This document shows, piece after piece, positions 39,296 through 47,562 of a stretch of 64,000 nt of DNA. Where the stretch lies: the NCBI RefSeq assembly GCF_003477705.1, contig NZ_QUDV01000001.1, positions 434,001 to 498,000 on the forward strand, written 5' to 3'. The translations under genes and the position numbers were made by a program. This DNA comes from Dorea sp. AF36-15AT (GTDB taxonomy: Bacteria > Bacillota > Clostridia > Lachnospirales > Lachnospiraceae). Positions within the stretch are counted from its first letter, which is position 1, and every line of letters begins with the position of its first letter. Below the pieces are notes generated by a model, which was not told where the DNA came from, made no database searches, and saw nothing but the letters and a program-made list of their open reading frames with translations.

Positions 39296-40606
39296 ATGGA
39301 GGGAAATTTTAGACTTTTATCTGACAAAGAATTGAAAAAACGCAGAGAAGATAATGAATTTCAACTAAAAAAAGTTTTGTATGAGGAATATGAAAATTTT
39401 AAGAGGTATGTTGGTGTTCAAGGATTACCAGAAATAAAAGAAATTCAGATACTATATATGAAAGGTATTGATGCTTGTGTAAAGACGGATTTAAGTAATA
39501 TACAAATAAAGATTAATCAGAAGTTTTTAGGGAAAAAACTGCCAGATTATTTGAAAGTAATCCTGTTTCATGAGTTTACTCATATTTGGGATACTACAGT
39601 AAATTATGGCTTGGGGGCAAAGTGTCTAACTGAATATCATGCTATTCAGATTGCATTCGCTAAAAACCTTGGACAGATTGATGGGCTAAAGTGGAATGAT
39701 TTTTCTGAGAAAAAATCACTTTGGCATTACGATAAATATATTACTGTAAAAGAGTATATTAAGAAATTGTTTGAAAATTATTCTTATATGATGGAATACA
39801 ATTATTATAACGAATCAGAAGAACGAACTTATAGATTTATGTATGATTTGTGTCAGTGGATTGGTTATAGTGTTATTATGGAAAAATATTGCTTGGAATG
39901 GAATGGAATACGTAAAGAAGAGGTTTTTATACCTGATGAGATTTCGGATGAGATAGAACAATTGTATGTGAGTTTGAGAGATAAACGTGATATGAAAGAA
40001 ATAGTAAAGCTTTATCTTGAAATTTCCATGAAGTTTTCTCTATTAAATAAAGTACAAATAGGGAGAAAAGAAAACTTTTTTCTTAGTTCAGGAGAAAATG
40101 GAAATGATTTGTCACATGATTTGAAAGAAAGATGTGTTGCTATAGAAGAAATATATATCAAAATGAAAAGGAAACATACGGATCAATATAAATTTACAAG
40201 GCCTTATTTGAATAGAAGCTTTGTATTTAAATATTTTGAACAAATATATTTTGATATGATGAAGCAAAAGGAGTTATCAAATATTTTTAAGATATACATG
40301 GAACATTATGTTTTGCAATATCCAAACAACGAAAAAGAGTTGTTAAATACTATAGAAAGAATAAAAACTATATTTGAAACTGTACGGTATTTTGAAGTAG
40401 TAATAAATAGGTTTAAAAGTTTAGATACAGTAGAAATATGTAGAGATATAAATGGCAAAGAATATTATTTGGTTAATAATGTAGAAATGTTTATTAAAGA
40501 ACTAGGCTATACAACAGCATTTCTTTCTGCAATATTAAAGGGAATTGCTGATGCAGGGTATACTGTTGAATTTATAGATGACACAATGATAATTAAAATG
40601 GGGTAA
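39296..40606 (+). CDS. putative zinc metallopeptidase (HExxH) of ICE cargo
   Basis: A 436-residue cytosolic protein with the zinc motif HEFTH at 92-96 and a following TEYHAIQIAFAKNLG with E113. This HExxH plus E-x-x-A pattern is that of gluzincins such as the ImmA/IrrE group, which activate mobile elements or stress genes by cutting repressors. The rest is AT-rich, lysine-rich and not recognised; the final 60 residues resemble a small alpha-beta domain. The ATG at 39296 (GGAGCGG nearby) is favoured over 39263. Codon use differs strongly from chromosomal genes. Possible toxin, defence effector or activator. Confidence 0.6.
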   Translation: MEGNFRLLSDKELKKRREDNEFQLKKVLYEEYENFKRYVGVQGLPEIKEIQILYMKGIDACVKTDLSNIQIKINQKFLGKKLPDYLKVILFHEFTHIWDTTVNYGLGAKCLTEYHAIQIAFAKNLGQIDGLKWNDFSEKKSLWHYDKYITVKEYIKKLFENYSYMMEYNYYNESEERTYRFMYDLCQWIGYSVIMEKYCLEWNGIRKEEVFIPDEISDEIEQLYVSLRDKRDMKEIVKLYLEISMKFSLLNKVQIGRKENFFLSSGENGNDLSHDLKERCVAIEEIYIKMKRKHTDQYKFTRPYLNRSFVFKYFEQIYFDMMKQKELSNIFKIYMEHYVLQYPNNEKELLNTIERIKTIFETVRYFEVVINRFKSLDTVEICRDINGKEYYLVNNVEMFIKELGYTTAFLSAILKGIADAGYTVEFIDDTMIIKMG

Positions 40607-40658
40607 CAAATTAGAAAAATCTTAACATAGAATTTATGTTAATAGGAGCGAGCAAACT

Positions 40659-41285
40659 ATGAAGAATGAAGAATATATGAAGGAATTGGAAAAGAGATTG
40701 ACAGATTTTCGCAGTGCCAGACAAAATATGAAAGAATTGGCAGTAGCAATTATTGGAGATGTTTTGTACAAAGAAGATTTATTTTTTACGTCAGCGATTG
40801 ATCGAAGTATGGGATTATTGGATGGAATGATAGAAATGCTGAAACAGAGAAATTTGACTTGTGCAGGAATTTTAGTCCGAACACAAGTAGATAATTGTAT
40901 GAGAGTTTTTGCTGCATTTATTGCGGAGGATCGCACTGAATTCATAGATGCATTTTTGAAAGGAGAAAAGATAAGAAATATTAAGGATAACCAAGGGAGA
41001 AAGATGAAGGATGTAGTATTGAAAGAAAGATTGGCAGAATACGATAAGTATCTAAAAAATGTATATGATAATTCTTCGGGATACATTCATTTGTCCAGTA
41101 AAGCTTTTCATGCTAGTGCTACAGCATCTGAAGCTGATAATTATCATGTTGAATTTACAATAGGACTTCCGTTGAATGAAAAAGCAAATGTAATTTTATT
41201 AGAAGCAGCGGATGCATTTCTTCATTATCTGCAGCTTCAAAATAGTCTTTTAATAAAAGTTGCTGACTCTAAACGTGCTACTTAA
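40659..41285 (+). CDS. helical HEPN/DUF5677-like protein, function unknown
   Basis: A 208-residue, mainly alpha-helical protein in the AT-rich cargo. Residues 40-75 carry IDRSMGLLDGMIEMLKQRN and the segment AGILVRTQVDNCMRVFAAF. A later SSGYIHLSSKAF near 146-157 resembles the HxS/HPS element of DUF5677-like or HEPN-like families, some of which are RNases in toxin and defence systems. The match is weak. It has AGGAGCG upstream, lies 52 bases after the metallopeptidase gene and is the second gene of the block. Confidence 0.5.
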   Translation: MKNEEYMKELEKRLTDFRSARQNMKELAVAIIGDVLYKEDLFFTSAIDRSMGLLDGMIEMLKQRNLTCAGILVRTQVDNCMRVFAAFIAEDRTEFIDAFLKGEKIRNIKDNQGRKMKDVVLKERLAEYDKYLKNVYDNSSGYIHLSSKAFHASATASEADNYHVEFTIGLPLNEKANVILLEAADAFLHYLQLQNSLLIKVADSKRAT

Positions 41286-41301
41286 AATAAGGAAATTTGA
41301 T

Positions 41302-41442
41302 ATGCGCCCCATTTATTGTATATCTGGTAAAGGAGCACATATCAGAATACAGGCTTTTCTAAAGTATTTTTATGCTGATGTTGAAGAGAGGGTATATTTA
41401 GGTGAAGCGTTTTGTAAACAAGGTATTTGTTGTAATCTTTAG
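41302..41442 (+). CDS. 46-residue ORF, uncertain
   Basis: MRPIYCISGKGAHIRIQAFL and KYFYADVEERVYLGEAFCKQ read as plausible protein, with AAGGA about eight bases before ATG. It has no recognised domain and may be a gene fragment between two cargo genes. Three cysteines in the last 10 residues are unusual. Low support. Confidence 0.3.
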   Translation: MRPIYCISGKGAHIRIQAFLKYFYADVEERVYLGEAFCKQGICCNL

Positions 41443-41473
41443 TAAATAATTATAGAAATGGAGATGAAACAAA

Positions 41474-42010
41474 ATGATATTATATCATGGAACAACATTA
41501 GAACATGCAGAGAAGATTTTTCAAGAAGGGAAAATAAAGTGCCGAATTGAAAGAAATTATAAGGGCTATGGAGATGTTATCGACGGAACAACAGATGGTT
41601 TTGTCTATCTGACACGAAATTTACATACTGCATATTTTTATGGGAATATTGCACTCTCAGATGTAGCGGATAAGAAATCATATGTTTATATATTCAAAAT
41701 AGATTTACCAGATGAAGGCGGATTTGAACCCGATTATGATGAATTAAAAGTGTGGGGAATAAGAGATACTGAAAATATTACTGCAGAAGAATCTTTAGAA
41801 CGGTGTGGTGCTGTAAGAATAAGTAAAGATATTAATATTGCAGGAATGGAATATACTAAATTGCCAGGAACATTCAATTTTATTGAAGATAGAGATGCTG
41901 TGAATCTTTGCCGTGATTTGTCTGCAATACAAGTTAATAAAGGGAACGGCGATAGAGCGTTGGAAGAAGAAATAGAAAATCGTTGGAAATGGAAAAAGAT
42001 TGATAAATAA
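41474..42010 (+). CDS. putative ADP-ribosyltransferase-fold protein (DUF3990-like)
   Basis: A 178-residue protein opening MILYHGTTLEHAEKIFQEGK with a later GFVYLTRNLHTAYFYG. The HG-T...A..I...G and YLT...A...YG pattern is the shared opening of ART/PARP-fold families such as DUF3990 and KptA-like proteins, where the H and Y hold NAD. The third catalytic position (Glu) cannot be fixed by eye. It could be a toxin or RNA-processing enzyme. GGAGATG precedes the start. AT-rich like its neighbours; the block ends before the divergent repressor gene. Confidence 0.5.
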   Translation: MILYHGTTLEHAEKIFQEGKIKCRIERNYKGYGDVIDGTTDGFVYLTRNLHTAYFYGNIALSDVADKKSYVYIFKIDLPDEGGFEPDYDELKVWGIRDTENITAEESLERCGAVRISKDINIAGMEYTKLPGTFNFIEDRDAVNLCRDLSAIQVNKGNGDRALEEEIENRWKWKKIDK

Positions 42011-42084
42011 AGTAAATTTATAAGTATGAAAAATCCATTAGTAGATAAAATTGGTAGAAAATAGGGTCATTTATCCTTTCCATT

Positions 42085-42321
42085 TTAGAGAAGCCCGGAA
42101 AAGAATGCATTGATATCGGTGTGGAAGATTTTAGCAAGGGCAACAAGTTCCGATATCTTGATATTCATGCGGTTGGTTTCCAGTTTGGCATAGGTGCTTT
42201 TGGACATAGAAATTCCCATCAGGTTCAATTTTGCAATGACCTGATCCTGAGTGAGTTTATTCGCATAACGGATGGATTGTATATTTTTACCGATATCCAT
42301 ATCTGGTCTGATTTTCTGCAT
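42085..42321 (-). CDS. XRE-family repressor of the ICE
   Basis: A 78-residue Cro/CI-type repressor: IQSIRYANKLTQDQVIAKLN, then a recognition helix SMSKSTYAKLETNR and ISELVALAKIFHTDINAFF. It is divergent from the conjugation-side genes, with 112 bases between. Two exact 15-bp direct repeats in that gap are likely operators. It is the only minus-strand gene inside the element in this window. Confidence 0.82.
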   Translation of the reverse strand: MQKIRPDMDIGKNIQSIRYANKLTQDQVIAKLNLMGISMSKSTYAKLETNRMNIKISELVALAKIFHTDINAFFSGLL

Positions 42322-42343
42322 GATAAAGTCCTTTCATTTCTTG

Positions 42344-42411
42344 AATGTTTCGTAATAAAGAAACTTTATATTGATTTTACTGGTTTCACTTTTTATAATG
42401 TTTCGTAATAA
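42344..42411 (+). promoter_or_regulatory. divergent control region: promoter and two 15-bp operator repeats
   Basis: TTGATT (42371-42376) and TATAAT (42394-42399), spacer 17, point rightward. AATGTTTCGTAATAA occurs at 42344-42358 and 42397-42411, 53 bases apart; the second covers the -10 edge and start site. GTTTC-N8-GAAAC adds dyad symmetry to the first. A TATAAA at 42364-42369 on the minus strand may serve the repressor gene. Confidence 0.7.
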
Positions 42412-42439
42412 GGAATTATTTACAAGAAGGGTGATGGGT

Positions 42440-42841
42440 ATGCACCAAAAGGATATGGAGCAGTTTGCTTTCCTGTTTTTATGCGGAAAGCGTGACAGGG
42501 AAATCTTATTGGGAAAAGAAAAGATGACATTTTCAGACTTGGACAGGCTGACGTATGTGACAGATTTTTTAGGGCTAAACTTGTATAACCTGGAAATCTG
42601 GAATGAATATGCAGGGCAGTTTGGTGAACAGTTTCAACAGTTGGAATTGCTATATGATGAAACTTGCAGCATCGTGTCCTGGGAGCCTACAGAAGCAGAT
42701 GAGCATTTGCATGAGCAATGGCTCCAGGAATTTTGCACCCAGGTATCGGATAAGGAAGTTCGGAAACAGCTGGAACAAATTATAAAACAACAGTATCAGG
42801 AACAAGGGATGGTAGATCCCACGGAGACAGACATCGTGTAG
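42440..42841 (+). CDS. ICE regulatory-region protein, function unknown
   Basis: A 133-residue acidic, helical protein (MHQKDMEQFAFLFLCGKRDR, later MVDPTETDIV). It is the first gene rightward from the repressor-controlled promoter. AAGAAGG gives good spacing to the ATG at 42440; a second ATG lies six bases upstream. No domain recognised. A terminator overlaps its end, so it may be transcribed partly alone. Confidence 0.55.
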   Translation: MHQKDMEQFAFLFLCGKRDREILLGKEKMTFSDLDRLTYVTDFLGLNLYNLEIWNEYAGQFGEQFQQLELLYDETCSIVSWEPTEADEHLHEQWLQEFCTQVSDKEVRKQLEQIIKQQYQEQGMVDPTETDIV

Positions 42842-42857
42842 GTGCCTGTCTTTTTTT
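42825..42857 (+). terminator. terminator inside the end of the 42440 gene
   Basis: AGACAG (42825-42830) and CTGTCT (42846-42851) followed by seven more T residues. The stop codon lies in the loop. Confidence 0.7.
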
Positions 42858-42901
42858 CGCAGAAAATTTGAAAAAGACTTCGAAGGGAGGTGATAGGAAA
42901 C

Positions 42902-43219
42902 GTGAGTATCAGTATTTATGAATTACTGGCAGTCGCCAGGGAATCGGAAGGTGTGAAGGCAGTGAAGGGAGATGACATCCTGTGTGAGAAACGCTTTGCA
43001 CCGGATACCCGATATATGGTGGAGTTTTTGATGTTAGAGCAAAAGGAAGGGTTCGGGGAAAAGGGAGAGTATCATCGCTATTTTTTGACCAAGGAAGCGT
43101 ATCGTGAATTGATCGATCTGCAGAATCAGGGAGTCCTGCGCTTTCAAAAGCAGGCGCTCGTTTTAGAGGGGACGCTGCATTATCTTCCAGCCCAGGCATT
43201 TGTCCGGGACCGGGAGTAG
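42902..43219 (+). CDS. conserved ICE protein of unknown function
   Basis: A 105-residue protein opening VSISIYELLAVARESEGVKA, with a C-terminal YHRYFLTKEAYRELIDLQNQ segment. GTG at 42902 is preferred, following GGGAGGTGAT at suitable spacing; a GTG 12 bases earlier is inside that site. No known domain or membrane segment. It precedes the parM-like gene by 110 bases, a gap with a short GAGC/GCTC dyad. Confidence 0.55.
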   Translation: MSISIYELLAVARESEGVKAVKGDDILCEKRFAPDTRYMVEFLMLEQKEGFGEKGEYHRYFLTKEAYRELIDLQNQGVLRFQKQALVLEGTLHYLPAQAFVRDRE

Positions 43220-43329
43220 GAAGCTTAAAAGGCTGGAAAAGAAAAAGTCTTTGCAGGAGCATGGCTCCGAGTCCGGGAGCTCTTTCACCGGAAATTTTTA
43301 TAGAACGAGAAAGAAGGGAGTGGTAAGCG

Positions 43330-44238
43330 ATGATCATTGGAATCGACCATGGGTATTATGCCATGAAAACAAAACAGGTGTGTTTCCCGACAGGACTGAT
43401 GCGATACACCTATGAACCTTATACCATGCAGAATGTTCTCCAATACGGAGGCACTTATTATGTGTGTGGAACTGGGCGGCAGACTTTAGTGAAGGATAAG
43501 ACTGCCAATGACAATTATTATCTTTTGACGCTGGTTGCACTGGCACAAGAGATTCGGAAGCGGAAAGGGGAGAGAACTGCCAAGGTTGTTCTTGCAGCCG
43601 GGCTTCCCCTTGCTGGGTTTGGAAGGGAAAAACAGAAATTTAAGGAATATCTGTTTCGGAAGGAACAGCCTGTCCGCTTTTTCTACGAAGGGGAACGCTA
43701 TGAAATCCAGATTGAGGATGTGAAACTGTTCCCCCAGGGATACTCGGCTCTGGCTCTTTACCCGGAATACTTAAAAGATGAACCCTCTGTTCTTCTTGTG
43801 GATATCGGGGGATGGACGGTGGACTTGATGCGCCTTGATAACGCTGTTCCCAATGCAGCTACCTGCAGGAGTCTGGAACTGGGTGTCATTCGCTGTATGG
43901 ATGAGATTCTGGAACAGGTGCGCAGAAACACCGGGCTGTCCATAACAGAGACACAGGTTGAGCGCATCTTACAGGGGAAGTCCTGCAGCATGCCTGCGGA
44001 AGTGGTGTCTTTGATCGAGAAACAGGGCAGGCTTTACATTGAAAAGATATTGTCTGCGATCACCGAGGCAGGCTTTGATCTGCGGGCAGTTCCTTCCATT
44101 TTCATGGGAGGCGGGGCTGCTATTTTTCAGCACCGTGTAAGCACCCAGGACCGCCTGTGCCGCCCGATTTACCTCACAGACATCCATGCCAACGCAGCCG
44201 GATATGAACGGATTGTGGGGCAGATGAGGGCGCTGTGA
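43330..44238 (+). CDS. parM: ParM/StbA-type actin-like ATPase
   Basis: A 302-residue actin-fold protein. The first phosphate loop is IGIDHGYYAMK near the start, the second is VDIGGWTVDL near 157-166, and the adenosine motif is FMGGGAAIF near 258-266. ParM-like filaments push apart circular DNA copies, so this should stabilise the excised element during host division. The start has AAGGGAG. A small gene overlapping its end by four bases encodes the probable adaptor. Confidence 0.85.
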   Translation: MIIGIDHGYYAMKTKQVCFPTGLMRYTYEPYTMQNVLQYGGTYYVCGTGRQTLVKDKTANDNYYLLTLVALAQEIRKRKGERTAKVVLAAGLPLAGFGREKQKFKEYLFRKEQPVRFFYEGERYEIQIEDVKLFPQGYSALALYPEYLKDEPSVLLVDIGGWTVDLMRLDNAVPNAATCRSLELGVIRCMDEILEQVRRNTGLSITETQVERILQGKSCSMPAEVVSLIEKQGRLYIEKILSAITEAGFDLRAVPSIFMGGGAAIFQHRVSTQDRLCRPIYLTDIHANAAGYERIVGQMRAL

Positions 44239-44510
44239 GCCGCCCGGTCTTTTCCTTTCGCCCAAACCTTAAGAACCCGGAGCATGAAAAAGCGTGGCGG
44301 ATTTTGATGGAAGTTCCGGCAGGACAGAGGAATCAGTATCTGGTAGATGTGATTTTAGAAAAAGACGAACGGGAAACCTTACGGAAATTGATTCAGGAGA
44401 CTGTTCGGGAAGAACTGAAAAGTGGCGGTATGGAACGAATGCCAGCATGTGAAAAGGAAGAAATTCCCGGTCAGATGCTGGATTTTTTATTTCAGATGGA
44501 GCAGGAGTAA
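44235..44510 (+). CDS. small partner of the ParM-like protein
   Basis: A 91-residue protein starting at GTG within the parM stop (GTGA overlap). It contains NPEHEKAWRILMEVPAGQRN and LIQETVREELKSGG, a pattern of short ParR-like centromere-binding or accessory proteins found after parM in plasmids and ICEs. Family identity is inferred from position and charge rather than a clear motif. Coupled translation supports a complex with the actin-like protein. Confidence 0.6.
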   Translation: MSRPVFSFRPNLKNPEHEKAWRILMEVPAGQRNQYLVDVILEKDERETLRKLIQETVREELKSGGMERMPACEKEEIPGQMLDFLFQMEQE

Positions 44511-44524
44511 AGGGGGTGAGGCCT

Positions 44525-44593
44525 ATGGACAAAGAAAATATGGCATTGTTGGATCTGCTTGGGTTTTCCATACATTTGACATGGATTCTTTAG
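44525..44593 (+). CDS. 22-residue leader-like peptide ORF
   Basis: MDKENMALLDLLGFSIHLTW plus two residues, with AAAGGGGGTGAGG before the ATG. It is short but has an excellent ribosome binding site. The following TTGACA (44576-44581) and TATTGT (44598-44603), spacer 16, form a promoter inside its end for the next gene. Confidence 0.45.
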   Translation: MDKENMALLDLLGFSIHLTWIL

Positions 44594-44665
44594 TGGGTAT
44601 TGTGAATAGCTTTCTTTCAAACTTTGGAGTATGTTGTGTATAACAAAACGAAAGGAGAAACGCAG

Positions 44666-45217
44666 ATGGCAGAGATGAAGAACATATGCGGAAAGATCCC
44701 GGTGGAATTACATGAGAAGGTAAGAGCCGAGATCGAAGAGAAAGAAACGAGTACACAGATATTCATCCGGCAGGTGATTGAAGAACACTTTAACAGACTG
44801 GAAGGCAAAGGAGAAGAGAGCATGGAAAAAAGAACATTAGCAGTACAGGTTACAGAGGAATTATTCCAGAGAGTCAAATGGGTAGTCGCGAAGGAAGGCA
44901 TCAAACAGAAAGATTTTATCATCCGCATCATCGAGAAAGCGGTGGAAGAGGTAGAAACCAAATGGCAGGAGCTAGAGCAGCAGGAAGAAACCCCAGAAGC
45001 AGACAGAATGGAAGAGTCTACAGAAGAGACTGCTGAGGAAGAGATTACCGAAGAGGGAATCGAAGAGATGGAAACTGCGGAGGAAGAACCTGACGATGAG
45101 AGCTTCGAAGCATCCACAGAACTGGACGAGGAAGAACCAGATCCAGAACTTCCCGAAGATGCAGATGAAGAAGAGGAACTGCCAGAAGTCGAGGAAGAAA
45201 CCGGAGAAATCGCATAA
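44666..45217 (+). CDS. tandem ribbon-helix-helix protein with acidic tail
   Basis: A 183-residue protein. Residues 3-40 (CGKIPVELHEKVRAEIEEKE, then IFIRQVIEEHF) and 54-95 (LAVQVTEELFQRVKWVVAKE, then DFIIRIIEKAVEE) are two RHH-like modules, each a strand and two helices. The last 85 residues are almost entirely Glu/Asp. RHH proteins in conjugative elements often bind oriT or autorepress. The start at 44666 has AAAGGAG; an earlier frame start at 44624 lies in the promoter. Confidence 0.7.
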   Translation: MAEMKNICGKIPVELHEKVRAEIEEKETSTQIFIRQVIEEHFNRLEGKGEESMEKRTLAVQVTEELFQRVKWVVAKEGIKQKDFIIRIIEKAVEEVETKWQELEQQEETPEADRMEESTEETAEEEITEEGIEEMETAEEEPDDESFEASTELDEEEPDPELPEDADEEEELPEVEEETGEIA

Positions 45218-45243
45218 TGCCAAAGAAATAGAACCATAAAACT

Positions 45244-45287
45244 TGCAGGCGGTGTGGAAAAGAAACCATGCCGCCTGCTTTTTCTCA
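45244..45287 (+). terminator. terminator after the RHH gene
   Basis: GCAGGCGG and CCGCCTGC, perfect 8-bp arms, then TTTTTC. The 3' arm covers the ATG at 45268 of the next open frame, which argues against that start codon. Confidence 0.8.
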
Positions 45288-45297
45288 GCAAAGGAGG

Positions 45298-46587
45298 TTG
45301 ATAGCCGCAACCATTCGATTTTTTGATTTATTCAGCGGAATCGGAGGATTCCGGGAAGGGTTAAGACGTGCAGGCGGTTTTACCTGTGTGGGACACTGCG
45401 AGGTGGATGCTTATGCGGATAAGAACTACCGATTGCTGTTCGACACAGAAGGGGAGTGGTTTTGTAATGACGCAAGAACAATCGAAACAGACCGAATGCC
45501 AGACTTTGATCTTTTGTGTGCAGGATTTCCTTGCCAGGCATTCTCTATCGCTGGAAAGCGGGAAGGATTTGCAGATGCCAGAGGAACTCTGTTCTTCGAG
45601 ATTGCCAGACTGGTTGCAGACAAGCGACCTGCGTATTTCATCCTTGAAAATGTTCCCGGACTGCTTTCGCATGACAAAGGCAGGACGTTTCACACCATCC
45701 TCAGTACGTTATCTGAGCTGGGGTATGGTGTGGAATGGAAAGTGCTTAACAGCAAGGATTTTGGAGTCCCCCAATCCAGAAAGCGGGTGTATCTTGTCGG
45801 ATATCTTGATCGAAGATGTGCCGGAAAAATATTACCTTTCCCAACAGCAAATGGAACGCCTCTTGTTCAAGTCCAGACGGGCAGACAGGGGGAACGGATC
45901 TACAAAGCCGAAGGGTTAAGTTGTACCCTGACTTCCGGAGCGGGAGGTGTTGGTGGAAAAACCGGATTATATGAGGTAGGTGTGCCTATCAAAGAGAATA
46001 CCAAGCAGGGTTATAAGATGGCGTATCTGGGAGACAGCATTGACTTAGGATATGCAGGCATGAACACCCGGAGAGGGCGTGTGGGGCATCAGATTGCCCA
46101 TACCCTGACCACCGGAATCCAGCAGGGGACACTACATTTTGTAGATCTGTCGCCGCCGCCTCTTGTCACGGAGCATTGCAGATGTCTGAATACCAGACAG
46201 TCCGGCATCCATAATCACAAAGGGGAATGTTCCGGTGTCCTAAAAGAGGAAGGAGCCAGGGCAGTACTGACTCCGGGAAGGGAAGAAACCCGGCAGAATA
46301 GCCGGAGGATGAAGGAACCGGAAGAACCGATGTTCACAATTACTGCCACAGACCGCCATGGAGTTGCCTATCGGGGCAGAATCCGAAAACTGGTGCCAAG
46401 GGAATGTTTGAGACTGCAAGGCTTTTATGATTGGCAGATTGACCGTATCGAACAGGATACTTCGGACAGCCAGCTTTATAAACAGGCGGGAAATGGAGTG
46501 ACCGTCAACGTGATCGAAGCCATCGGAACACTTCTTCAGCAGGCAGATGAGGAAATTCGGGCAGAGGATGAAAAGACAAAGAGGTAA
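45298..46587 (+). CDS. C5 cytosine DNA methyltransferase (orphan)
   Basis: A Dcm-type enzyme of about 429 residues. Motif I FFDLFSGIGGFREGL is at the N-terminus, the catalytic Cys79 is in CAGFPCQAFS (motif IV), ENV is in FILENVPGL (motif VI), and QAGNGVTVNVI is motif X. No restriction endonuclease is adjacent, so it likely protects the element from host restriction. The start is uncertain: AAAGGAGG runs directly into TTG at 45298; an ATG at 45268 lies in a terminator stem. A short overlap is possible with leaderless or non-standard initiation. Confidence 0.9.
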   Translation: MIAATIRFFDLFSGIGGFREGLRRAGGFTCVGHCEVDAYADKNYRLLFDTEGEWFCNDARTIETDRMPDFDLLCAGFPCQAFSIAGKREGFADARGTLFFEIARLVADKRPAYFILENVPGLLSHDKGRTFHTILSTLSELGYGVEWKVLNSKDFGVPQSRKRVYLVGYLDRRCAGKILPFPTANGTPLVQVQTGRQGERIYKAEGLSCTLTSGAGGVGGKTGLYEVGVPIKENTKQGYKMAYLGDSIDLGYAGMNTRRGRVGHQIAHTLTTGIQQGTLHFVDLSPPPLVTEHCRCLNTRQSGIHNHKGECSGVLKEEGARAVLTPGREETRQNSRRMKEPEEPMFTITATDRHGVAYRGRIRKLVPRECLRLQGFYDWQIDRIEQDTSDSQLYKQAGNGVTVNVIEAIGTLLQQADEEIRAEDEKTKR

Positions 46588-46593
46588 GGCAGT

Positions 46594-47553
46594 ATGGCAC
46601 TTGGAATTCAGGATCAGTACTTCGGTACAGAGATTGAGATGACAGGCATTACCAGGCAGAGGGCTGCAGAGGTAGTCGCGGAGATGTTTGGAACACGGGC
46701 AGTTTGTGATGGTGGGTATTATGGAGTCTGGTCTGTGACAGATCAAGAAGGGAAGAAGTGGAAGTTTATGTATGATGGCAGTATCTATACGGAACGCAGG
46801 GAGCGTGGACGCATGGTTCGTGCCGGAAGTGAATACAGTACCGAAATGGTCAGTCCCAAACTTTCCTATGGAGAGATGGGGAAGCTGCAGGAAGTAGTGC
46901 GGTGTTTGAGGCATCATGGGGCAAAGGTAAATGCGTCCTGCGGGCAGCATGTTCATGTGGACGCTTTCAACCACACCCCAAGAAGCCTCAAAAATGCTAT
47001 GACTATCATGTATTCCAAAGAGGATATTCTGTTTAAGGCATTGAAAGTGCAGACTTCCAGAGAAAGCAACTATTGTCAGAAAGTACGCCCCACTGTGTTG
47101 GAAAAAATCCGTAGAATGCCAAACAACACCATTTCCATGGAAAAACTGAAACAGATCTGGTATGGAGGCAGGGATGGAAGCCATGATCATTATGACGATA
47201 CCCGGTACTATGCGTTGAACCTTCATGCAGTATTTTCCAAAGGAACTTTGGAGTGGAGATGTTTTGAGAGTACCCTCCATGCAGGAAAAGTACGGGCAAA
47301 TATCACGCTGGCTCTTGCCATTTCCGCTCAGGCCATCAATCAGAAATGTACCCAGATGCGGAAAACAGAGATTACCGAGAATCCTGCGTTTACATTCCGT
47401 ACCTTTTTACTGCGGTTGGGGCTTATCGGACCGGAATATAAAAATGTCCGAGAACATCTGCTTGTCAACCTGGAAGGGGATCGGGCGTGGAGATATGACC
47501 GCAGTCAGTATGAATGTTTGAATAGAAATCATCGGGCAGAGGATGTCCGATAG
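46594..47553 (+). CDS. amidoligase-family (COOH-NH2 ligase) protein
   Basis: A 319-residue member of the amidoligase family, distant ATP-dependent ligases related to glutamine synthetase. It opens YFGTEIEMTGITRQRA, with GSEYSTEMVSPKLSYGEM and the metal/nucleotide-binding CGQHVHVDAFNHTP near 113-126, and later ALNLHAVFSKGTLEWRCFES. The family forms amide or isopeptide bonds; target unknown. The gene is nine bases before a gamma-glutamylcyclotransferase gene, a pairing described for these ligases. Likely co-transcribed with the methyltransferase. Confidence 0.85.
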   Translation: MALGIQDQYFGTEIEMTGITRQRAAEVVAEMFGTRAVCDGGYYGVWSVTDQEGKKWKFMYDGSIYTERRERGRMVRAGSEYSTEMVSPKLSYGEMGKLQEVVRCLRHHGAKVNASCGQHVHVDAFNHTPRSLKNAMTIMYSKEDILFKALKVQTSRESNYCQKVRPTVLEKIRRMPNNTISMEKLKQIWYGGRDGSHDHYDDTRYYALNLHAVFSKGTLEWRCFESTLHAGKVRANITLALAISAQAINQKCTQMRKTEITENPAFTFRTFLLRLGLIGPEYKNVREHLLVNLEGDRAWRYDRSQYECLNRNHRAEDVR

Positions 47554-47562
47554 GAGGTAGAG

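Noticed and set aside
43220..43329. Possible parC centromere before parM
   Set aside because: Only a short GAGC/GCTC dyad is visible, with no array of direct repeats.
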